From CAZDCD01 sp964503885 (lineage in GTDB: Bacteria; Bacteroidota; Bacteroidia; Bacteroidales; UBA10428): a DNA stretch of 64,000 nt. The first letter of the stretch is position 1; each line of letters starts with the position of its first letter. A program made the position numbers and the translations under genes. The stretch spans positions 124,001-188,000 of the forward strand of contig CAZDCD010000004.1 in NCBI GenBank assembly GCA_964503885.1, given 5' to 3'. Positions 1-7,596 of this stretch are shown one piece after another. Under the pieces are notes generated by a model. It made no database searches and was not told where the DNA came from. It saw only the letters and a program-made list of their open reading frames with translations.

Positions 1-126
1 ATGATTGTTCTTAAAGAGGCTCTTATAGATCTCCTCCTGGCGAATTCCGGTAAGGCCTGATCTTTTTCCCATACTGCTTTTTGAGAGGATTTGCCCTGGT
101 TTTTTTCTGAACTTGATAGCCGCCAT
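1..126 (-). CDS. Partial unidentified ORF running off the left edge
   Basis: An open frame on the minus strand begins with ATG at 126-124 and continues without a stop for 42 codons to the window edge. The visible N-terminus is very basic (AAIKFRKKPGQ) and later reads KSSMGKRSGLTGIRQEEIY. I do not recognise it. The frame is open a little further upstream to a TAG near 145, so the true start is not certain. It lies just downstream of metA on the same strand, about 65 bases away, so it could share its transcript. Too little is visible to assign a function. Confidence 0.35.
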   Translation of the reverse strand, partial: MAAIKFRKKPGQILSKSSMGKRSGLTGIRQEEIYKSLFKNNH

Positions 127-191
127 ATTGGATAATAGTGCGTAGTCTACCTAAATTTAAATAAACTTTTCCAATTCATTGATACTCAAAC

Positions 192-1109
192 TCATTTAAT
201 TTCTTCCAGGTTGTACGGGGTCATCTGATAAACATAGTAATTCAACCAGTTATAATACAACAGATTAGCGTGACTTTTCCAGCGTACTTTTGGCATTTTG
301 GAGGGATCATCGTTAGGAAAATAGTTTTTAGGAATGCTGATTTGTAGGCCTTTTTTGATGTCCCTTTCATACTCATCTTTCAGTGTTGCAGGATCATATT
401 CAGAGTGCCCGGTCACAAAAATCTGTCGTCCGTCCCTGGTCATGACCATATAAACACCTGCTTCATCCGATTCGGATACGATAATAAGATCCTTTACCCT
501 TGCAATATCTTCTTTTCTGATTTCGGTATACCGTGAGTGAGGAGCCTGAAATTCCTCGTCGAATCCCCTGATGAGCGGAATTTTCGAATCGCTGATAGTA
601 TGATGGAACACTCCGAACATTTTTTTCTGAAGGGGATATTTCGGTATTTTGTAATAATGGTATAAGCCGGCCTGTGCACCCCAGCAGATGAACATCGTGG
701 ATGTCACATTTGTCTTTACCCAATCCATAATATCCTTTAGCTCTTCCCAATAATCTACCTCCTCAAAATCCAGGTGTTCAATGGGTGCACCGGTGATGAT
801 CATTCCATCGAATTTCCTCGATCTGATCTCGTCGAAGGTTTTATAGAACGACCGCAGATGCTCGATGGGTGTATGCTTTGAAATATGCTCACGGGTATGA
901 AGAAGGTTCACTTCAACCTGCAGGGGTGTATTCGATAGAAGCCTGAGAATATGTGTTTCCGTGGTGATTTTAAGAGGCATCAAGTTCAGGATTACAATTT
1001 GCATCGGCCTGATGTCCTGATGGGTAGCTCTTGTCTCACGCATCAGAAATACATTTTCTTCCAGAAGAATATCAAATGCAGGCAGTTTATCGGGAATATT
1101 TAATGGCAT
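192..1109 (-). CDS. metA: Homoserine O-acetyltransferase (MetA family)
   Basis: MetA acylates the hydroxyl of homoserine, the first committed step of methionine synthesis in the cytoplasm. From the MPLNIPDKLPA start (305 residues) the numbering matches E. coli MetA: the nucleophile Cys142 sits in ICWGAQA and the His235/Glu237 pair in TGHSEYD. Residue 111 is Glu (GAPIEHL), the residue that in characterised MetA proteins goes with acetyl-CoA rather than succinyl-CoA, so acetylation is inferred. An in-frame ATG 30 bases further upstream (1139) was rejected because it lies inside a TAnnTTTG promoter box, whereas the chosen ATG is preceded by an AGGAAG ribosome binding site. The probable next enzyme, a MetZ-like sulfhydrylase, is at 23700. 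Confidence 0.95.
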   Translation of the reverse strand: MPLNIPDKLPAFDILLEENVFLMRETRATHQDIRPMQIVILNLMPLKITTETHILRLLSNTPLQVEVNLLHTREHISKHTPIEHLRSFYKTFDEIRSRKFDGMIITGAPIEHLDFEEVDYWEELKDIMDWVKTNVTSTMFICWGAQAGLYHYYKIPKYPLQKKMFGVFHHTISDSKIPLIRGFDEEFQAPHSRYTEIRKEDIARVKDLIIVSESDEAGVYMVMTRDGRQIFVTGHSEYDPATLKDEYERDIKKGLQISIPKNYFPNDDPSKMPKVRWKSHANLLYYNWLNYYVYQMTPYNLEEIK

Positions 1110-1138
1110 AGTATTGCTTCCTTTTTTAAAACCGGCCA

Positions 1139-1146
1139 CAAAAATA
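1139..1146 (-). promoter_or_regulatory. Bacteroidota -7 promoter box for metA
   Basis: Read on the minus strand this is TATTTTTG, an exact match to the TAnnTTTG -7 consensus of Bacteroidota promoters. It would start transcription about 25 bases before the chosen metA ATG. No good -33 TTTG is seen at the usual distance, so this rests on one box. Confidence 0.45.
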
Positions 1147-1200
1147 GCAATATTGATCTTTATAATCCATATTCCGGACCGGAACTTTCAGCAAAATTGG

Positions 1201-1287
1201 GTGATTGTGTGATTAAGATAATAAGCAACCACTTTTGATGATTATAAAAAAATCAAATACTTGATAACCTCCTAATCACATAATCAC
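1201..1287. repeat. Imperfect inverted repeat between metA and the cupredoxin gene
   Basis: The 15-base arm at 1201-1215 (GTGATTGTGTGATTA) pairs with 1273-1287 at 14 of 15 positions. A second, shorter inverted pair (TTTGAT and ATCAAA) lies between the arms. The same GTGATTA dimer appears near 23065 in another intergenic region, so it may be a dispersed repeat rather than an operator. It sits upstream of metA and downstream of the minus-strand gene ending at 1335. Confidence 0.5.
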
Positions 1288-1334
1288 TGTCAGAATAGTG
1301 TATACGAAATACAGCCAGCTTTTTTCGCCCTGGA

Positions 1335-1955
1335 TTATCTGATCATCAGTCTGCTGATAGCGCTATATCCGTTGCCTTTCAGTTCAAGAAGGTAGATTCC
1401 CTGCTGCATACCACTCACAGGAATATTCAGTACCTTACTTGATTCCGGAAGCAGTGTCTGGCTGTAAACCTCTTTTCCGACCACATCATATAGTTTCAAT
1501 GTAAGCTCCGAAGGAACCTTTTCATCGAATGCGATGTGGAAATAATCACCGGTAACAGGATTCGGATATACGGTATACAAATGACTGCCGGTTGTTTCTG
1601 AATTTATGTCGCTCAGTGCATTTACCTCGATCGTTCCTTTCATACCCAGGCTGACATGATTTGTACATACATAATAGTAGGTACCTTGTTCTTCAAGTAC
1701 AATGGCACCTATTCCTCCCGGGAAGCTGAAGCCACCTTCGAGGGGTGTCGTCCCGTTTGCATCCCATGTTGCCTGACTGACTTGAAGTACAGGGTGGGAT
1801 GAACCGGAATTGAAATGTATGGTATCCCCGGCATTTATAACAAGATCAGCCGGATCGAACTGGAAACCGGAAGCATTGATCGTATAGGATTCTTGTGCAT
1901 AACCATACGATGTTATCAGCCCCAACAGAAAAATAAAGGGTAAATATTTTTTCAT
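1335..1955 (-). CDS. Secreted cupredoxin-like protein with T9SS sorting domain
   Basis: A 206-residue exported protein. Residues 1-20 are a signal peptide ending in YAQ. Residues 21-112 form a plastocyanin-type domain with what look like all four type 1 copper ligands: His in SSHPV (about 54), Cys and His in VCTNH (about 97 and 100) and Met in GMKG (about 105). The last 80 residues are a T9SS type A sorting domain (YPNPV, LYDVVGKEV, QGIYLLEL, SRLMIR), so the protein should be moved across the outer membrane and anchored or released at the surface. The inferred role is extracellular electron transfer or copper binding; no redox partner is adjacent. Confidence 0.85.
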   Translation of the reverse strand: MKKYLPFIFLLGLITSYGYAQESYTINASGFQFDPADLVINAGDTIHFNSGSSHPVLQVSQATWDANGTTPLEGGFSFPGGIGAIVLEEQGTYYYVCTNHVSLGMKGTIEVNALSDINSETTGSHLYTVYPNPVTGDYFHIAFDEKVPSELTLKLYDVVGKEVYSQTLLPESSKVLNIPVSGMQQGIYLLELKGNGYSAISRLMIR

Positions 1956-2256
1956 AATTTAATGTTTTTATTTGTGCTAATAAACTACAATTAGTTCCTT
2001 ATTAACAATAATGTACGGCCAATAGTTCGTAGATTACGATCAGAATTAACACTTCTTTAACTTAATCAATATAGCCGATCAGATACCTTTATTGTCATAT
2101 CGTAACTAATTATTGAAGTATTACGTTTACCAAGTAACAATAATTATTTTTCCCGATATACTAATTATTTGTATATTAATCATTTAAAGAGTAAATCGCA
2201 ATCTGGCATGCTTTTTGATTTTACTATACTGTTGAACAATTAATTAAACGAAAGCC
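1956..2256. other. AT-rich divergent intergenic region
   Basis: This stretch separates two genes transcribed away from each other and should hold both promoters. It is strongly AT-rich. I found no exact TAnnTTTG box correctly placed for either gene, and no RNA gene or convincing hairpin. Confidence 0.4.
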
Positions 2257-3258
2257 ATGAAAAAAGCTACTTTAATATTGGTAATGATGCTGGCGGCAGT
2301 AACCGCATTCACACAACCCTCAAGGAGGACAGCCAATAATACAGGATCTGCCACGGAAGAGAAGCAGAAAAAAACTACATTCACCACAAGGGAACAGGAT
2401 AATAGTGCGAATAAAAAGACCTCAACCCGGAATTCAGCTACCAATGCTGAAACTTCACGAAGGACGACCACTGTTACCCGGAGCAGTTCGGGAGCTGACA
2501 ACAGGCAGCCTGCATCCACAACAACTACTACTTCGAGAAGGATAACAAGTACTACAAATACCGCAACCAGACCGGTAAATCAGCAGGGTCAGGCAACCAC
2601 TACCACAACACGAAGAACCGCCGAAACAACAGCCGCACGCAGCGGTGAACCTTCTGTCAGGTCGGGTCAGGCAGACCAGCACCGCGAAAGAGTGGCAACT
2701 GGCAATAATGGCAGCTATGCTGCAAAAAAAGGTGGAACTACATATGTTACGTACTATGAATCACCACGTCTTTTCCGGAGTGAACGGGTAATAAGATACC
2801 ATTATGACCATGCACCCAGATCGATTCATTACAGGGCAAGGCATTATCCTTACAGAAGGCCCGTCAATGTTAATATTATCTGGACTCCTGCCATGCATAA
2901 CGAATACATTGAAATTTACCCGATGGTAAAAACCTGGAGATACCCGGTGGGTTACAGAATTGCAACGGTATCTTCATATGACGCGATGTATTACAGGGGT
3001 GAGGTTGCGGATGTATACGGAAAATGTGAGGAAGTATTTTATTCGAGGGAAACAGACGAGTTCATTCTTTATTTCGGAGCATATTACCCGTATCACGATT
3101 TCAGTATCGTGGTCCCCGGACCTGTTGCACGAAGATTCAGCGCATTTCCTGAACGTTATTTCGAACAACAATATATTTCAGTTACAGGACTAATAACAGT
3201 ATTCGATGGTAAGCCCGAAATAGTGGTCAGGAGAACTACTCAGCTCAGCGTATATTAA
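2257..3258 (+). CDS. Secreted protein with Thr/Ser/Arg-rich linker and OB-like C-terminal domain
   Basis: 333 residues. A signal peptide (about 1-20) is followed by roughly 130 residues of low-complexity sequence very rich in Thr, Ser, Arg and Asn. From about residue 165 the sequence becomes ordered and rich in Tyr, His and Arg. The last 100 residues (GEVADVYGKCEEVFYS, EFILYFG, YPYHDFSIVVPG, ISVTGLITVFDGKPEIVV) have the strand and Gly pattern of a small OB-fold of the nucleic-acid-binding type seen in many exported bacterial proteins; this is inference from pattern only. Probably periplasmic or surface exposed. A strong terminator follows, so it is likely monocistronic. Confidence 0.75.
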   Translation: MKKATLILVMMLAAVTAFTQPSRRTANNTGSATEEKQKKTTFTTREQDNSANKKTSTRNSATNAETSRRTTTVTRSSSGADNRQPASTTTTTSRRITSTTNTATRPVNQQGQATTTTTRRTAETTAARSGEPSVRSGQADQHRERVATGNNGSYAAKKGGTTYVTYYESPRLFRSERVIRYHYDHAPRSIHYRARHYPYRRPVNVNIIWTPAMHNEYIEIYPMVKTWRYPVGYRIATVSSYDAMYYRGEVADVYGKCEEVFYSRETDEFILYFGAYYPYHDFSIVVPGPVARRFSAFPERYFEQQYISVTGLITVFDGKPEIVVRRTTQLSVY

Positions 3259-3283
3259 CCGGTAACTTTCTGAAGATACAAAA

Positions 3284-3310
3284 GGAGGGAATATTTCCCT
3301 CTTTTTTTTT
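3284..3310 (+). terminator. Rho-independent terminator
   Basis: A perfect 7-base-pair stem (GAGGGAA with TTCCCTC) closes a 3-base TAT loop and is followed directly by nine T residues. It ends the transcript of the gene at 2257-3258. Confidence 0.8.
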
Positions 3311-3366
3311 GCAGGGATTTTTGCATTATCTTCATTCCCTTTACTAAAGATTCCATTTTCCCGTAA

Positions 3367-4023
3367 GTGTCAATACCTCAAAATATAATAACCGTAGCGA
3401 TATCTGGTAATGAAAAAATTGCTCACAGCTCCTACCTCCTTTCGTTCAGGAGGGAGTTTGATTTTATTCCAGGTCAGGTGATCAGTATATTTCACGGAAT
3501 CTTTAAGGCACGGAGAATCTACAGTATTGCAAGCGGAAACAGGGATGCATTCATCCGCATTCTATATAAGGTTAATCCGTCTGGACTTATTACCCCGCAA
3601 TTATCTTATTTGAAAAAAAGCAATACCATCACCGTATCACTTCCTTACGGATCATTCTGCTCATTACCGGGTAAGGGAGTGTGTATCGCCACAGGTACGG
3701 GAATTGCACCTTTTGCTTCGATGTACTTTTCGGGTGATTTTGAAGAGAAAATCCTTATCCATGGCAGCCGTACCCTGGAAGAGTTCTATTTCAGCCACGA
3801 GTTTATGAAACTCGGAGACCGGTATATCAGGTGCTGTTCGGGCGAAAATGACAGCCAGTGTTATCCGGGTAGGGTTACCGGTTACCTGAAGCAATATCAT
3901 AAAACAGGGAATGATATAATCTACTATCTTTGCGGTAAGGCAGAAATGGTTGTCGATGTGCGCGATTACCTCATTGAATCCGGTGTTTCGTTTACCAATA
4001 TTCTTGCTGAGATTTATTTCTGA
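3367..4023 (+). CDS. Ferredoxin-NADP reductase-like flavoprotein
   Basis: 218 residues, GTG start. It has the two halves of the FNR superfamily: an N-terminal FAD barrel with the RIYS flavin-binding motif (50-53) and a C-terminal NAD(P) domain with GTGIAPF (110-116), followed by HGSR and the CGKAEMV motif near the C-terminus. It is short, like bacterial Fpr proteins (about 250 residues). It should pass electrons between NAD(P)H and a ferredoxin or flavodoxin in the cytoplasm; the partner is not visible. It lies 21 bases before rlmN and may be co-transcribed with it, plausibly supplying reducing power, though that is conjecture. Confidence 0.85.
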   Translation: MSIPQNIITVAISGNEKIAHSSYLLSFRREFDFIPGQVISIFHGIFKARRIYSIASGNRDAFIRILYKVNPSGLITPQLSYLKKSNTITVSLPYGSFCSLPGKGVCIATGTGIAPFASMYFSGDFEEKILIHGSRTLEEFYFSHEFMKLGDRYIRCCSGENDSQCYPGRVTGYLKQYHKTGNDIIYYLCGKAEMVVDVRDYLIESGVSFTNILAEIYF

Positions 4024-4044
4024 ACATCACCTTTCAGGATAGTT

Positions 4045-5076
4045 ATGAACGTTAATCTTTTTGGCAAAACACTCTCCGAGCTCAGGGAAATTACTTCCGG
4101 ATTATCATTGCCGCCATATACTGCAGAGCAGATTGCGGACTGGCTGTATAAAAAGCGTGCCGGTTCAATTGATGAAATGACAAACCTGTCGAAAGCTGCA
4201 AGAAATGCGCTGAACGAAAAATATACAATCGGATTTACTGAACCGGTATCGGTTCAGATATCTCAGGACGGCACTAAAAAGTACCTGTTCGGCACCGCCA
4301 ATAACCGCTATATCGAAACAGCCTATATACCTGAAAAAGCAAGGCATACGCTATGTGTTTCATCACAGGTCGGCTGCAAGATGGGATGTCTTTTTTGTAT
4401 GACAGGCAGGCAGGGATTTCAGGGAAATCTCACTGCTGCTGAGATTCTCAACCAGGTTGTGCGCGTTGAAGAAAGCGAACGCCTCACCAATATCGTGTAT
4501 ATGGGTATGGGTGAACCTCTCGATAATATCGATGAGGTGCTGAAAAGCCTGGAAATCCTGACTTCATCTTATGGTTTTTCAATGAGTCCCAGACGATTGA
4601 CGGTTTCCACCATAGGCCTTTATCCCGGACTGAACAGGTTTATTGAAGAAAGCAACTGCCATCTGGCAGTCAGCCTGCATACAGCGTTTGATGAAGAACG
4701 CAGAAAGATTATGCCTGTACAGACAGTATATCCTGTTGCCGATATTATCAAAACGCTTCGTGATTATGATCTTGGAAAACAGCGCAGAATCTCTTTTGAA
4801 TACATAATGTTCAAAAAGTTCAATGACGATAGCCGGCACATAAGTGAATTGGTCAGGCTATTGCATGGCATGCGGAGCCGTATCAACCTGATCCGTTTCC
4901 ATGCCATACCGGGAACGCCACTCGAATCGTCCGATGATGAAACCATACTGCAGTTCAGGGATGCACTAAACCGAAAGGGTATAACAGCAACCATCAGGGC
5001 ATCAAGGGGAGAAGACATTTCTGCAGCCTGCGGCTTGCTATCCACGCGGGAACTTCTGCAACAGACCAGGCAATGA
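4045..5076 (+). CDS. rlmN: Dual-specificity RNA methyltransferase RlmN
   Basis: RlmN uses radical SAM chemistry to methylate C2 of A2503 in 23S rRNA and A37 in some tRNAs. The 343-residue protein is of normal length. The [4Fe-4S] ligands are Cys111, Cys115 and Cys118 (CKMGCLFC). Cys104 and Cys329 (SAACGLL) sit where the methyl-accepting and resolving cysteines occur in E. coli RlmN. The GMGEPL motif of radical SAM proteins is present. The start follows the flavoprotein gene by 21 bases, so the two probably form an operon. Confidence 0.96.
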   Translation: MNVNLFGKTLSELREITSGLSLPPYTAEQIADWLYKKRAGSIDEMTNLSKAARNALNEKYTIGFTEPVSVQISQDGTKKYLFGTANNRYIETAYIPEKARHTLCVSSQVGCKMGCLFCMTGRQGFQGNLTAAEILNQVVRVEESERLTNIVYMGMGEPLDNIDEVLKSLEILTSSYGFSMSPRRLTVSTIGLYPGLNRFIEESNCHLAVSLHTAFDEERRKIMPVQTVYPVADIIKTLRDYDLGKQRRISFEYIMFKKFNDDSRHISELVRLLHGMRSRINLIRFHAIPGTPLESSDDETILQFRDALNRKGITATIRASRGEDISAACGLLSTRELLQQTRQ

Positions 5077-5374
5077 TATGTTTCCGGTCAACTCATAATG
5101 TTCAGAGAGATAGGGTAAGCCCACTTTTTCTGACAGCCATCTGCTCTTTTAAGAAGCGGAATGGCCATTGCACATAGGACTAAGGCCTGAATAGGACAAG
5201 CCTGTTGACATACTGAGTTGATTGCTGTGTATCTTTCAGCAGTCTTCACAACATTGAAACATAATGACATGCCTGTTTGTTATATTATTGATACTATGAA
5301 AGGACCGGAAACCGGTAAGTGTTGACTAAAATTTTACTGATCTGAATCCAAAAGGATACCAAACGATCGGATAT
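5077..5374. other. Intergenic region without recognised features
   Basis: About 300 bases between rlmN and the GldM-like gene. No coding frame with convincing composition, no terminator with a T-tract and no consensus promoter box was found. Confidence 0.4.
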
Positions 5375-6061
5375 GTGACTATACGTCTGCAGGCGGTAAT
5401 CATGGTAGCTGGCGCCCTGTTTGTCAATACATTATCCTTTGGGCAGTATAAATATGGTAAAAGCCTTGCAGACAGTGTATTGTTTTCATCGATATCGACA
5501 AACAATGTGTTATATGTGGGTATTGATAATCCGCTGACCCTTCACATCTCCCAGGTTGTTTTGCCAGACAGCTATTTTCTTTTTTCTTCAAACGGCCCCG
5601 TATTTTTTGACAGCATACAATTTGCCACCATTCCGAACCGCAGCGGTATAGCAAGAATAGTAGTTTATAAGATGGTGGAATCCGATACGGTGCTTGTAGG
5701 CTATAAATTCTTCAAGGTTTTTAATATTCCGGACCCGATGCTTGCAATTAACTCGGTGGTTTTTTCAGAAGAAGACACGGTCAGCAGGTTGTTTTTACTG
5801 AATGCCGACACTTTATCGATCCATTTTACAGATGATATTATAGGATCGGATAACTGGTTCAGGATTAAAAAGTACAGTATCGGGTACTTATACGGTGGTC
5901 TGTACAGGTCGTACGAGATAAACGGCAATCAGTTCACCCTGCAGGTTAAACGCATGATCAATATTATTGGTCCCGGAAAGGAGATCATTATCAAACCCTA
6001 TGTGACCGGTCAGGGACGGTTAAGCAAAAACATGCCTATTTACCGGTTATTGCTTTACTGA
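5375..6061 (+). CDS. Exported protein resembling a GldM C-terminal domain
   Basis: 228 residues with a GTG start; the overlapping ATG at 5373 is followed at once by a stop, so it cannot be used. Residues 1-24 form a signal peptide ending SFGQ. NVLYVGIDNPLTL (44-56) and FKVFNIPDPMLAI (113-125) match the hallmark segments of the last two domains of GldM, the periplasmic part of the gliding and T9SS motor, but there is no transmembrane anchor and no GldM N-terminal half. A role as a periplasmic accessory or paralogue of GldM is inferred. The 3' end overlaps by 7 bases the end of the convergent gene. Confidence 0.65.
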   Translation: MTIRLQAVIMVAGALFVNTLSFGQYKYGKSLADSVLFSSISTNNVLYVGIDNPLTLHISQVVLPDSYFLFSSNGPVFFDSIQFATIPNRSGIARIVVYKMVESDTVLVGYKFFKVFNIPDPMLAINSVVFSEEDTVSRLFLLNADTLSIHFTDDIIGSDNWFRIKKYSIGYLYGGLYRSYEINGNQFTLQVKRMINIIGPGKEIIIKPYVTGQGRLSKNMPIYRLLLY

Positions 6062-7059
6062 TATTGGTTCTGCATACCGAGCAACGCTGCCGCTTCCTTT
6101 ATCGTAAGCTTTTTCTTGCCCTGGTAAGCAACTATAAAGGCTTTCCTTACTTTACATTCCTCAAGCGTTTTGTTTGCCTCTTCAAATGTTTTAAAACGGC
6201 CAATGGAATATTTATACCATTCCTCTTCATAAATCATATCGATTTTCATGGAGCCTTTATATATTGTTCTGAGGTATTCTTCTGTAAGGGGAACCGTATG
6301 AGCAGCGATCTGAACCTTAAAAATGATCTCCCCCATCAGCTTCGGTTCCACTACAATTGTGGTATCGACGGTTGCAAAAATGTCTTCGGGCGGTTCTTTT
6401 ATGGCGGGATTCCTGAACAGCTCCGTAATTTCTTCCAGGGTAATATCGTTATCCCATCCATAGTTATATTCAACCGGATAGTCGACATAAACCTGTAAGG
6501 CCCTTCCCTGATCACGGATCGTTGTCTCTTCGAGTTCGTATGCTTCTTTCAGCTTTAACAGGGCATACTTGAATTTTTCATTAACAGAGGCCTGTTCTCG
6601 CCGTTGCCTGGCAACAGCCAGGTTTTTTCTCGCCTGTCCTTCATAATATTTACCTTTTTCAACGCCGGCTGCATAATGCTGTACCTTTCTCATGGTTATC
6701 CAGAATTCCTCACATTTGGTCTTGAACATGTCATAGATCAACATGTGACCCTGGTAATAAAGGTCGGAGGCTTCGATAAGTGATGAAAAGGCTTTCACAT
6801 AACCATCCGAAAGCCCTTCTTTCTTTTCGAGGTCGGTGAGATCCTCATACATTTTCTGAGCTGCATTAAGTTTTTTATCGGCTTCTTTCAACAACTCCAC
6901 TCCCTTATCGATTGTTTTCAGCTCGGAGGAGGTAAATTTAATGTTGAGTTCTCTTGTGTAGTTCTTTACGTTATGATCTTGTGCATATATTGCAGGAAAC
7001 AACAAGATTATGCCGGCCACCGCAAATCCCCTGATGAAAAAATGTTGTACCATAACCAT
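6055..7059 (-). CDS. Exported helical protein with SPOR-like C-terminus
   Basis: 334 residues. A signal peptide (1-26, ending IYAQ) is followed by about 190 residues of charged helix with coiled-coil or TPR-like spacing. The last 80 residues (FKVQIAAHTVPLTEEYL, YKYSIGRFKTFEEANKTLEEC, KAFIVAYQGKKKLTIKEA) have the pattern of the SPOR and SPOR-like domains found in many Bacteroidota exported proteins, a fold that binds denuded peptidoglycan in its classic members. A cell-wall-associated role is inferred. It converges with the GldM-like gene, with coding overlap of 7 bases and no room for a terminator. Confidence 0.6.
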   Translation of the reverse strand: MVMVQHFFIRGFAVAGIILLFPAIYAQDHNVKNYTRELNIKFTSSELKTIDKGVELLKEADKKLNAAQKMYEDLTDLEKKEGLSDGYVKAFSSLIEASDLYYQGHMLIYDMFKTKCEEFWITMRKVQHYAAGVEKGKYYEGQARKNLAVARQRREQASVNEKFKYALLKLKEAYELEETTIRDQGRALQVYVDYPVEYNYGWDNDITLEEITELFRNPAIKEPPEDIFATVDTTIVVEPKLMGEIIFKVQIAAHTVPLTEEYLRTIYKGSMKIDMIYEEEWYKYSIGRFKTFEEANKTLEECKVRKAFIVAYQGKKKLTIKEAAALLGMQNQYQ

Positions 7060-7145
7060 TACAAAATGTTAGAAACCGTTTTCCAAAAATAACGATTTGA
7101 CTTTTAAGAAAAAATCTCAGATTAGATTTATGAAGGATATATAAC

Positions 7146-7183
7146 AAAAAAGAAGCCAAATGATATACATTTCGCTTCTTTTG
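7146..7183 (-). terminator. Terminator of the small membrane protein gene
   Basis: On the minus strand AAGAAGC, a mismatch and AAATG pair with CATTT, a mismatch and GCTTCTT around a 5-base loop, followed by a run of six T. It lies 22 bases past the stop of the 31-codon gene at 7205-7300, which supports that gene being real and separately transcribed. Confidence 0.6.
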
Positions 7184-7204
7184 CAAAGGATTATGCAACT
7201 TTTT

Positions 7205-7300
7205 CTAACGAATCTCTTTGAATTCTGGTGCTGTAAATACAAAATAACCGATCACTAGAAGTGATACAATCGGAATCAGAAGTAAAAGTGAAACAGCCAT
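7205..7300 (-). CDS. Small single-span membrane protein (31 aa)
   Basis: A 31-codon frame starting MAVSLLLLIPIVSLLV and ending FTAPEFKEIR. Residues 3-23 form one hydrophobic helix and the short tail is charged, the layout of small subunits such as CydX or KdpF, though it does not match those sequences that I can tell. It has its own downstream terminator and an AT-rich upstream region with no other gene, so it looks like an independent gene. No strong ribosome binding site is seen, which is usual in this phylum. Function unknown. Confidence 0.5.
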   Translation of the reverse strand: MAVSLLLLIPIVSLLVIGYFVFTAPEFKEIR

Positions 7301-7596
7301 TTTCTATAGTTTATATGAATAATTATGCAATATGCTGATACAAATATAGTATTTTAGTCAAACAAAAGTATATGTTCGTCAAAAAAAAATTACTCTTTGT
7401 CAACATATTTTTTAGGATATCAGCTATATATTAACATTACGAAATTGATAAATAGAAGGTTACAAAAAATCTTGAATATATATCGATATTTATAAAAAAA
7501 TACTAAAATTTTTTGCAGTTTAGGGCAAGCTTCTGTACACATGCAGTTAATTTGTTGAAAATCATGAATTAAGAAAAGTAACTTGAACCTGTTGGG
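7301..7596. other. Very AT-rich region
   Basis: About 300 bases of long A and T runs between the small membrane protein gene and the end of the OLD-like ATPase gene. It probably includes the promoter of the small gene. No other feature was found. Confidence 0.4.

Noticed and set aside
1110..1139. Upstream in-frame start of metA
   Set aside because: The ATG at 1139 lies in a promoter box and the MetA family start matches the later ATG with a ribosome binding site.
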